Of a stretch of DNA of 64,000 nucleotides, positions 56,585-64,000 are shown piece by piece. The stretch is taken from contig CM075942.1 of NCBI GenBank assembly GCA_038030265.1, positions 46,218,751 through 46,282,750 on the forward strand, in the 5' to 3' direction. The number at the start of each line of letters is the position of its first letter. The stretch's first letter is position 1. Below the pieces are notes generated by a model. It did not search any database, was not told the DNA's origin, and saw nothing but the letters and a program-made list of their open reading frames with translations. A program made the position numbers and the translations under genes. The DNA comes from Corythucha ciliata (lineage: Eukaryota; Arthropoda; Insecta; Hemiptera; Tingidae).

Positions 56585-56799
56585 TAAAAATATCAGCCCG
56601 GTACGTCTTCTTTTAGGTCTTTTGTTGTTTTTTTTTTAAATGGTTTTTCCTAATTTTGTTTTGAAATTGTACATTAGCCATAAAAACACAAAAATAAGCA
56701 CTGTAAATTACTCTGAGAGGCGATTAAAGTTCTCTCTGTATCAGCTACGTCATCCTTCCATTCGCTGGCTAAAGTGTGTGTTCACTTCAGTTTATTGAG

Positions 56800-56926
56800 C
56801 AAACCATATGATATGCGTCTGTGGAGTCCGTGCAACCTATCAAAATGCTTCATTTTTCGAAGGAATTAATTTTTCTTTGCTTAGTACACTCCACAGATGC
56901 ATAGCACAAAGCTTCTGAACAGGGCT
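56800..56926. mobile_element. MITE of the GGCCCGTTCACAAGC family, degraded left end
   Basis: Interior ATGCGTCTGTGGAGT, TCAAAATGCTTCATTTTT and right end AAGCTTCTGAACAGGGC match the copies at 54971 and 56931. The left TIR is not readable. Confidence 0.6.
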
Positions 56927-56930
56927 TTAA

Positions 56931-57066
56931 AGGCCCGTTCACAAGCTCTGTGCAATGCGTCTGTGGAGTTTATGTAATCTATCAAAATGCTTCATTTTTT
57001 GAGGGAATAAATTTGTTTGGTTGCATAGACTCCACAGAACGTAAAAATAGAGCTTGTGAACGGGGC
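56931..57066. mobile_element. MITE of the GGCCCGTTCACAAGC family, intact ends
   Basis: TIRs GGCCCGTTCACAAGCTCTGT and AGAGCTTGTGAACGGGGC. It lies tail to head against the preceding copy, with TTTAAA and TTAAAG at its borders. Confidence 0.75.
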
Positions 57067-57396
57067 TTAAAGACTGGTTTTTATGATTATCATTGTAATG
57101 ATTAAGGACTTCGGCTGTACAAAAAATAGCGTACAACACTCGGGCGGTATTCCTCATTACGATCTCGGGCACTTCCCGTCGCCCTCGACCGTATTGAGCA
57201 TCGTACCGCCCTTGGATCGTAATATACTATTAACTTTTTCATTTAATCTTAATGTACACATTTTACTTTCATGTTCCCGTAGAAAAATGATGTAGGTATG
57301 GTGTTCGTGAAAAACATCGAGTATGAGCTGACTTCATATTCTTGAACGATGTTGTGGTCTTATCTCAAGAATCAAAAGAGAAAACACCTTTCTTAA

Positions 57397-57535
57397 GCCC
57401 CCTGACACACGAGGTCACTTGAGTGGCGCAACACGGGAGGGACGAACCCATATTTCCCCTTGAAGTCGCGCCACCCCTTGTGACAGGCTAATGCAAATAA
57501 TTATATTAACGACCGGGCCTTGTGTGTCAGGGCCC
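57397..57535. mobile_element. Harbinger-type MITE, TAA duplication, 139 bp
   Basis: TIRs GCCCCCTGACACACGAGG and CCTTGTGTGTCAGGGCCC are complementary with a few mismatches. TAA lies on both sides (57394-57396 and 57536-57538). Confidence 0.8.
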
Positions 57536-57537
57536 TA

Positions 57538-57722
57538 AGATAGGATGTGTCTAACCACGTTATTTTACTTGCCGAAATCCAGTTTCGGTGTACGTTTATT
57601 AACCACAGTTTGATGTGTGCTTACGACGCTGAGGTAAAAATGAACTGACGTACCTAGTGACGTGATAACATCGAAACCGGTTTACGACAAAGAAATAACG
57701 TGGATAGACACATCCTATCTTG
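57538..57722. mobile_element. MITE with 28-bp TIRs, adjacent to the previous one
   Basis: Left AAGATAGGATGTGTCTAACC and the complement of the right end (AAGATAGGATGTGTCTATCC) run on to CACGTTATT. Further inward pairing is weaker. 185 bp, non-coding. Confidence 0.75.
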
Positions 57723-58477
57723 ATAAAGTTGTTTCCCCTTTTGAGATGAGAGGATGAGACTTGATTACTTGATATTCGTGAAACACAACCAAAGGCGGAT
57801 CTGGGATCACCCTGTGAGCGAGAGGGGGGACTAACCGAAACTCCTCCCTCTCCCACAGAAACAAACTCCACCCTATGTTCAGAGCGATTTTACTAAATCC
57901 ACACATGGAAAAAGATCCACTTATGTACACAACCTCAAAAACGTTGAGAAAAGTTGTTTTTGGGGCATGACGGTCAGTCTTTAGGTATCCATGTTCGTTT
58001 TTAAGGGGCCAAACACGCACAATACATATTACTGCGCAAACAAGTTTGCACTATATTTTGTTGTCAGATGTTTACAGAATACAAATGGGTTGAACATTAA
58101 GGGTATTCATGCTCGGAAGTTTAACATATGTTATCGACGTAAACCCTGTTATTTCGTATTTTTTGAGTTCAGTTTCTCCGTTTCTAAGGCCTTACCCATC
58201 TGTTCGGAATTTAGCAAATAACAAATACAAGGTTTAACATTTTTCATGAATACCCCTATTATACTGAACAATAACTCATCAATATAAGCCACAAACGTTC
58301 AATTTCATGGTGCAACCCCTAGTTTGCGCAATACTTTACGTATGGGCCGCTTTAGTTAGTTCATGAAATGTAATATTGTACTTCGAATTTAATTATACAC
58401 CTTTCACAAAAATAGCTAACTACCACATATTTCGTTTCGACTTCGTTTTATCTTTTAAAATGATCACAGGAAATTAA

Positions 58478-58853
58478 ACGTCTGCAGTGATGATTCCTCG
58501 ACCATCCTCTAATCCCCCTCGTCTACTACTCGGCATACACTTTCTCGCCTTATTTCTGCACCAATCCTGGTTTTTAAGGACTCGTTTTAATCTCCAGGAA
58601 ATTCCGCATATTCAGTAGTATTCCTTTTTTCAAATAAGTCGAAGAGCGTGTAATTTCGAGGTCAAAGTTAAAGGCAAATTTAAAGTAACTTCTGGGATGA
58701 AATTTGAAAAAGTGATACTACCGCATTTGCGGAATTTCCTGCAAATTAAAATGAGTCCTTAAAACCCAGGATTGGTACGGTAAGGCGAGAAAGTGTATGC
58801 CGAGTATTAGAAGAGGGGGGCAACAGGAAGGGGGTCACCCGTGCAAGTCCCCC
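58478..58853. mobile_element. piggyBac-type MITE, second copy
   Basis: TTAA at 58474-58477 and 58854-58857. Inner arms share TTTCTGCACCAATCC, AGGAAATTCCGCA and ACTCGGCATACACTTTCTCG with their complements and with the element at 6716-7109. The outer left arm is diverged. Confidence 0.7.
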
Positions 58854-58878
58854 TTAAGTCGAAAGTAAACAACACTAA

Positions 58879-59020
58879 GGTGGCGAACATACTAGAGCGA
58901 TATGATATCGTTTCGACGTCGCCGACGCTAATTGACTGTGTCTAGGACAGACAGAAACAACTGGAAATGTGTCAGAGTAATGTAAAAACGATATCGTATC
59001 GCCACAGTATGAACGCCGCC
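58879..59020. mobile_element. Harbinger-type MITE, TAA duplication, 142 bp
   Basis: TIRs GGTGGCGAACATACTAGAGC and complement of GGCGGCGTTCATACTGTGGC, followed by GATA(T/C)GATATCGTTT. TAA lies at 58876-58878 and 59021-59023. Confidence 0.8.
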
Positions 59021-59086
59021 TAAAGATGATCGAGCAATTCAATTAACCGGACCCTTTAAAAAGTTTTTCTACAATTACAGTATTAT

Positions 59087-59602
59087 ATCGATTCTTATAC
59101 CAATTATCGACCAATTAGGGCTATTAGGTGAAAAAAAATAACTAAGCTGTTTTTTTCATATAAAGCGACGTTTCGTCGGTCAATTCGACGACCTCATCTG
59201 GCAACGATAAACGGGCAGTTAAATCAATTAAAAATTCAAATGTACATGGTTTTTCTCCCTCTCTCCCAACCGCGCAGGTAACATCTTCTCAATGAACAAC
59301 TATACGTGCCGAAACGGCTACACGGGTTTATTAATTAAATTACGTATAAATCTACGAGTTCGCAAGGGAAGGGTTTCGGCACGTATAGTTGTTCATCGAG
59401 AAGATGTTACCTGCGCGGTTGGGAGAGAGGGAGAAAAACCATGCACATTTGAATTTTTAATTGATTTAACTGCCCGTTTATCGTTGCCAGATGAGGTCGG
59501 CGAATTGACCGACGAAATGTCGCTTTATATGAAAAAAAAAAAACTTAGTTATTTTTTTTCACCTAATAGCCCTAATTGGTCGATAATTGGTATAAGAATC
59601 GA
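59087..59602. mobile_element. Long foldback element with nearly identical 240-bp arms
   Basis: From TCGATTCTTATACCAATTAT (59088) to its complement ending at 59601, arms of about 240 bp differ at only a handful of positions and enclose a loop of about 35-40 bp (near 59325-59365). The direct repeat TTACAGTATTATA outside (59076-59088 and 59640-59652) is imperfectly placed. The 164-codon frame across it is a palindrome artefact. A transcript would fold into long double-stranded RNA. Confidence 0.75.
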
Positions 59603-59674
59603 AGTTATTGGAATGGGCGATAGTTTTTGTTTCACAATGTTACAGTATTATACTTTGAATGTTATTCAAGCCAG

Positions 59675-60823
59675 CTATACGCAGGTTACCGCCAAGTCCA
59701 AGTCAGGAACCAACTTTCTGTCGACAGCGGTATGTGGCAATAAATATTTAAATTCGCGGATCCGTCCAATTACTCGATCTATATGAACTCTTAGGCTGGC
59801 TATTTTTCGGCCAAGTAAAACGTCACTTCGCGACAATTTATCCCCCACTGATGCCGAAGGAGGCCGTACGAAGCTTGCTTTCAAATCGTTCAAAACACCA
59901 CTTAAATTCTTGAAGCCCCTATCAGTCATCACTTGATCTCCTGGACATATTTTGTTGATGAATCCACATTTATTTACAAGTTCAACGTCCGTGATGCGGC
60001 CTCCGTAGCCTTTCGAAATAAAATTTATGAAACCATTTGGCGTACAAGATACCAAATATTTGAAGGTGTTACAATTGTAGTAACTACTCCATGTCATGGC
60101 CTGCTAGTATGAATTGTTTGGTTTTTCCACTTGTATCTCCATACAGTCGATAATAGCTGCCACTCTCGAAAAATGTTTTCGAAATGGCATGGGAAGTTTA
60201 AGAAAAACTCTCTCTCAGGTGGGCCAGTAAACGAATTGACATAACTGGGTCGTTAATTTAGGCAGGGTTTTTTGAAATATTTTTGATGCGTTGGACGCAG
60301 AAATCCCGAAATCATCCGCTAGGATGCCGAACTGATGATTGCACCTCAATTTTTTCAATGTAATCATAATGTCTCTTTATGGGCTTGACGTAGATTCAGC
60401 CAGCATTCCTGTCACAAAGAAACATTCTGGCGTAACGCCCAAGTACAACTTGGGCCTTCTTTCAATGTTTATGAGTGTTTTGCTACAGCACTTCTCTTTA
60501 TGTAACTGAATTTCAGCCACAGTAATACCAGACAATACAGTCGTAATAGATAGCATTCCGGGCGCTGCCATGACATCTGCGTCACTGAATAAGTCACTGA
60601 TTTCACTGTCCGTAAAGTCGCACTCTGCCTTTACTTTTTCATGGCTGAGCTTCGGCTTTTTTCGAGTCACTTCGTGTTGGAAGGGCGATGTTGAGACGGA
60701 CGATGTTTTCGTCGCAACCTGGACAGCTGCACTTCTATAGGGCGCCCTTGCTTGAATCCCGATGTCACGGCAGAATGGCTGAGCCTGAATGCCTGCAGAA
60801 ATTTTCGGAAAAATTAATGACAT
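59675..60823 (-). pseudogene. ISL2EU-type (DDE_Tnp_4) transposase, dead
   Basis: The N-terminal part (60823-60377) contains IERRPKLYLGVTPECFFVT, the usual stretch before the catalytic core in THAP-ISL2EU proteins. Between 60377 and 60097 a stop and frameshifts interrupt a region readable as helix-turn-helix and the first-Asp block (IIDCMEI-like). The last frame (60097-59675) has FKYLVSCTPNGFINFISKGY, GDQVMTDRGF (second catalytic Asp) and IASLRVHIDRVIGRIREF, where the family's Glu (HxER) is Asp. A THAP domain is not visible upstream. No TIR was identified. Multiple breaks and the E-to-D change mean it is inactive. Confidence 0.8.
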
Positions 60824-61363
60824 GAAATGAAATCATTCCAAAAAAAAGGCCCTCCTCCATCGTATGACCTGTGAATGAAAACAGTGAAAGGCCTAGGGAG
60901 GAGGGGATTTTTTTTGTTCAACTCAATTATAATAGCTGTAGGTATTAGGTAATAGGCTGTTCTGATTCCGACCGATTATTTAAGCCCTTGCCACACAGAG
61001 CGTAAGCCGATCGCACTTATTTCACGAGGGCAGAGGCTTGTTTGCGCGCACAACATTCCACGTTCTCTATTAGCGTTATGCGTGGGGAGGTTTTAATATA
61101 GTTCAGGAACCCACTTAACGCAAATTTTGGAACACAAATCCCGTACCATGAGATTTATTACGGAATTTGTGTTTTTTGTGAGCGCCAATCGTTTTTTGTC
61201 TGGCTTTGGTGAACCGGACTCACCTATTTCTTTCCTAATAATTGGCGAAAGTGCTGATGTAAAAGAATCATGATGTTATGCAGGATAGAATTGTGAGCTG
61301 TACGTATACTTGAAGAATAACGACTTGTCTACTCACTGAGATTACACCTTTATTATTTCGAGC
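60824..61363. other. No recognised gene; weak inverted repeat 60965-61095
   Basis: CCACACAGAGCGTAAGC and CGTTATGCGTGGGGAGG face each other in a loose TIR-like way, too diverged to call an element with confidence. Confidence 0.3.
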
Positions 61364-61410
61364 GGTGAACCGGTTTTCAATGTATTTTATACATCATCCT
61401 CAGACCTATG
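61364..61410 (-). ncRNA. Second hammerhead ribozyme-like fold
   Basis: On the minus strand: GGT (61406-61404), CTGAGGA (61403-61397), stem II ATGTAT/ATACAT with loop AAA and the same unpaired TG as in the 47.1 kb fold, GAAA (61378-61375), a two-pair stem III (61375-61368, 61374-61369) with loop CCGG, C61367 as the predicted cleavage base, then ACC (61366-61364) pairing with GGT. Stem I is only three pairs. Then AATAATAAAGG follows. The match is weaker than at 47089 but keeps every core base. Confidence 0.5.
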
Positions 61411-62245
61411 TCAATAGGTGATAAAATTAATCAAAATAGGTGGGAGTCAGAAACATCCCCGTCAAGAAAAAATGTTGTGGGTGTGAATCAAGCATTGAAT
61501 AAGCCGCTCAAAGGTTTACCGCCCGTTCCACACCGTTGTCTAGCTGAGAGTAGGCAGCTGTTTGTGCGCTGGCGGGACCCCCTGTCTAACCGGTAGGGTG
61601 GGTGGCAGAGACACTTGGGGGAGATTTTTTTCAAGTAGGTTTTCAATGTAACGACATGGTTCTAACTGCGAAAAGAAGACTTCGCCACCATCGGCCAATG
61701 AGATTGGCAGAAAACTGTGGGGTGTGGGGTGTTTTGAAAAAGAGAGAGACAGAAGATGGTAACACGTTTACTTTACCATCGTTCATCAGGTTAGCCTGAA
61801 GTGAGAAGTCTGAAGAAAACTGAAGTCCGTCTTTCTGTTTCTTATTCATGTAACTTGTAGAGTTCTCAGTTCAGTTCATTTTCCTTCTCTATCGGAATTT
61901 GGGTTTTCACCAATTATGTCTCGGTTCATCACTTAACGCGTCGAATAATAATCATTACCTATTTCATTTCGGTTTGTATAAGGTAATATCGGCATTCAAA
62001 AGTTGGTTGTGCTAGACATTGGATAAATTTTCAATTTCTCTTGTTAATGTCAATGCATCTAATTATTGAACTTATTTACGTGAATCAAATAAATAATGCA
62101 ATTATTAGAAGTTCGGAATTTTCGAGTCATTCTCTTCCCTTTATTCGTTATAGGTTTTGTGTAAAGGTAAGGGACAAAAACTACTGAAGAATTGAGGTGA
62201 GGTAATTCCTGTTGGCGAAAGAAGAGTTTCTTTGGTGCAAATTAA
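61411..62245. other. No recognisable feature
   Basis: Flank between the hammerhead-like segment and the Harbinger element. No supported gene. Confidence 0.4.
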
Positions 62246-62415
62246 GCCGGGTTCACACGGAGTCGTGAACCGGGCGAGAGCACGACTTGTACGACTGGCA
62301 GTCGTGATCACTACCTAGTGTGAACTAGCGGTAGTGGTGACATGAGTCGTGCACGCCCTAAAAAACTCGTGGGCGAGACCACTCCAGCTTGTTGGAGTGA
62401 TCTCGCCCGGCAGTA
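62246..62415 (+). promoter_or_regulatory. Left end of a Harbinger transposon: TIR and nested palindromes
   Basis: A TAA (62243-62245) precedes GCCGGGTTCACACGG, a typical Harbinger tip. Within 170 bp there are nested inverted repeats: GCACGACT / AGTCGTGC, GTGATCACTACC / GGTAGTGGTGAC and CCGGGCGAGA / TCTCGCCCGG. These are plausible transposase or MADF-protein binding sites and the upstream region of the gene at 62449. The right end lies beyond the window. Confidence 0.6.
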
Positions 62416-62448
62416 GTCAAGTTGATATCAAACGGCGTTGGTGTCATA

Positions 62449-63381
62449 ATGTCGGTGTATAAAATGAGCGTGGCTCAAACTGTGGCGTTTGCCGAATTGT
62501 ATCGCGACGCAGAGTGTTTGTGGAACATTAATTCGAGTGAGTACAAAAACCGTGACGCTAGGGACTCAGCGTTGAAAACGATAAGTAATAACATGAAAAT
62601 CGATGGGTTTGGAGTACGCGAAGTCGCACAAAAAATAAAAAACATCAGATCGGCGTACTACCAAGAACTAAAAAAAATAGATAACTCGAAAAAATCAGGG
62701 GCTTCTACTGAGGACATCTATGAACCAAAAGTTCCTTGGTTCAACATTTTGCATTCATTTTTGAAGAAAAGCCCAAAAATGAATGAAACAGACTCCAACT
62801 TGATGATACAGTTCCCCCAACTTGATGCTTCAGGATCTTCAGACGAACTCAACACCGGAAACAGTGAACGTCACGCCGGCTCGGACTTCAAATCTCCTGA
62901 AACATTGCCACAGACAAGCTCGTCTAAAAAAAGGCGCCTTGACGAACCTCCATCTTACATAGGGCAGGCAATCGACAAACTGGAGCGTATTCAGGCCAAT
63001 CTATCTGTGGAAACGGAGTTCGACGTTTGGGCTCGAAGTTTGGCAAAACAACTAAACAGCATGGAAACCTGGAGAGCTCTGAAGCTCCAAATTGATATCC
63101 AGAACCTTGTTTCTCAAGAAAGAATAATTGAAGAACGAGAGAAATATTTCCGCAACACTATCCAGCCAGAAAACCTCCTGTCAACAAGCCAACTTTCCCA
63201 AGAAGAACAAACGTCTTCAGTGTGCAGCACGAAGTCTCCAACAACCAGTTTCACGGAGTTAAAACCAGTTGCAGGAAAAAAGAAAAGTCACACGCCATTT
63301 CAACTTCAACGTAATGCGGATGAAAGCAGCTTGGATTCCTTGATTTCGTCGATTTGTTCTCCTTCCTCTGATTCTTATTAA
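62449..63381 (+). CDS. MADF-BESS DNA-binding protein of a Harbinger transposon
   Basis: The first ATG in the frame is at 62449 (next at 62464) and gives 310 residues without breaks. Residues about 10-100 form a MADF domain (AFAELYRDAECLWNINSSEY, then REVAQKIKNIRSAYYQELKK and a PWFNILHSFL-type end). A basic KKRRLDEPP follows near 165, a likely nuclear signal. Residues about 195-230 resemble a BESS motif (FDVWARSLAKQLNSM, LKLQIDIQNLV). Many Harbinger elements carry such a Myb/MADF-like second gene that helps bring the transposase to the ends and the nucleus. The gene is convergent with the transposase at 63637, 256 bp away, and sits 34 bp inside the terminal palindromes. A host MADF gene cannot be excluded, but the neighbours make that unlikely. 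Confidence 0.85.
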   Translation: MSVYKMSVAQTVAFAELYRDAECLWNINSSEYKNRDARDSALKTISNNMKIDGFGVREVAQKIKNIRSAYYQELKKIDNSKKSGASTEDIYEPKVPWFNILHSFLKKSPKMNETDSNLMIQFPQLDASGSSDELNTGNSERHAGSDFKSPETLPQTSSSKKRRLDEPPSYIGQAIDKLERIQANLSVETEFDVWARSLAKQLNSMETWRALKLQIDIQNLVSQERIIEEREKYFRNTIQPENLLSTSQLSQEEQTSSVCSTKSPTTSFTELKPVAGKKKSHTPFQLQRNADESSLDSLISSICSPSSDSY

Positions 63382-63636
63382 ATTAATGTGTGCGTTAAAA
63401 TTCTATTTCGGTTACCAAGATGTTTCATAGCGAAGTGTAGCACAGGAATGTATGTGTATAAATAAGAGTACAAAATTGCTTTTCTCAGTGAGGTACGATT
63501 TATTTCCTACCACAAAAAATACCTTAAATACATACAGTACATACATGTATATTGAAACACAACATAATGTTCTCTTTCCTGAACAACCAACGACATACAC
63601 GAGTGATCACTTTTGGAGCATTCATCCAAGTTAATA

Positions 63637-64000
63637 TTAACGAATCATTTCATTTTGCCATGGAACTGCTCCCGGTCCATTGAAATATTCGCAGTAATGA
63701 TTTCTTCGTTCTCTGGCATTACCATCAGGAAATCTTGGAGGGCATTGGCGCAAACTCACCAGTGCCCTGCTTTGTTTGTTTTCTCCCCTCGAACCAGGTA
63801 TGAAAGTGCCGTTTTCGACGTCTTCCTTATCAATAACTGTTGAAGAATTACAATCTGAGCCGGATCTTGACTGTATCCAGTTGTGTAAGGCACAAGCTGC
63901 TTTCACTATTTTTACAGCAGTTGGTACGGATGTAGCTATGGGCTTCTCAAACACTCGAAATCGTGACACTAAGAGTCCGAAAGCATTTTCTACAGTCCTT
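63637..64000 (-). CDS. Harbinger (HARBI1-type) transposase, C-terminal part
   Basis: The frame enters the window open at 64000 and ends at the stop at 63637. It reads RTVENAFGLLVSRFRVFEKP, then TAVKIVKAACALHNWIQ. This is the end of the DDE_Tnp_4 core: the Glu at 63988-63990 is in the position of the third catalytic acid (VExAFG), followed by the conserved RFRVF and LHNW. No stop interrupts the visible 121 codons. The rest, with the two catalytic Asp residues, lies outside. It is convergent with the MADF gene, as in known two-gene Harbinger elements. Confidence 0.9.
   Translation of the reverse strand, partial: RTVENAFGLLVSRFRVFEKPIATSVPTAVKIVKAACALHNWIQSRSGSDCNSSTVIDKEDVENGTFIPGSRGENKQSRALVSLRQCPPRFPDGNARERRNHYCEYFNGPGAVPWQNEMIR

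Noticed and set aside
59292..59786. 164-codon open frame
   Set aside because: It spans the long foldback. Its two halves are translations of opposite strands of the same arm, so it is a palindrome artefact.
60960..61100. Another TAA-type MITE
   Set aside because: The opposing ends match only loosely and no target duplication is visible.

Overview
The window reads as non-coding, A+T-rich nuclear DNA of an animal, most likely an arthropod and perhaps a hemipteran insect. A whitefly-like genome is only a guess. I found no host housekeeping gene, rRNA gene, functional tRNA gene, operon or bacterial signal. Nearly everything recognisable is a mobile element, a decayed piece of one, or a degenerate short-period repeat. 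Evidence for a eukaryote includes a GT-AG intron that joins two exons of one protein, polyadenylation-like signals, Jockey/R1-type retrotransposons, and TA-, TAA- and TTAA-flanked inverted-repeat elements.

Layout: 0.2-0.7 kb is a minisatellite full of RFX X-box-like palindromes. 3-6 kb holds two old dispersed repeats with partners at 50.5 and 46.4-47.7 kb. 6.2-8.6 kb is a broken non-LTR retrotransposon carrying a TTAA-flanked MITE and a hairpin element. 8.9-11.7 kb holds MITEs, two inverted copies of a TE-linked GCNTTS protein fragment, and a 1.5 kb TA-flanked foldback element. 12.2-16.1 kb, 24.2-25.1 kb, 27.8-29 kb, 36.9-37.6 kb, 38.8-40.7 kb and 47.8-50.5 kb are diverged 30-40 bp periodic repeats of four sequence types that share a CGCGAAATT/AATTCGCG core. 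21.9 kb has a THAP zinc-finger remnant. 34.1-36.2 kb is a frameshifted Jockey-type ORF2. 36.3-54.6 kb contains four copies of one element family (family X) that shares a terminal hairpin module with a young TIR element at 37.6 kb. 46.4-47.7 kb contains R1/Jockey fragments split by a segment with a hammerhead-ribozyme fold.

The right end is the most gene-like part. A spliced SWIM-zinc-finger/YqaJ nuclease gene with one 4-bp frameshift lies at 54.7-56.5 kb. It is followed by a dense cluster of MITEs (54.97-59.6 kb), a dead ISL2EU-type transposase (59.7-60.8 kb, minus), a second hammerhead-like fold (61.4 kb, minus), and the left part of a Harbinger transposon. That transposon has an intact MADF-BESS gene (62.4-63.4 kb) convergent with a HARBI1-type transposase that runs off the window end. 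The two Harbinger proteins are expected to act together on the element's own ends and possibly on TAA-flanked MITEs nearby.

Most promising leads: the two hammerhead folds, the conserved terminal hairpin module, the periodic CGCGAAATT repeats, and the X-box cluster. All calls come from reading the sequence. No alignment or folding program was run.
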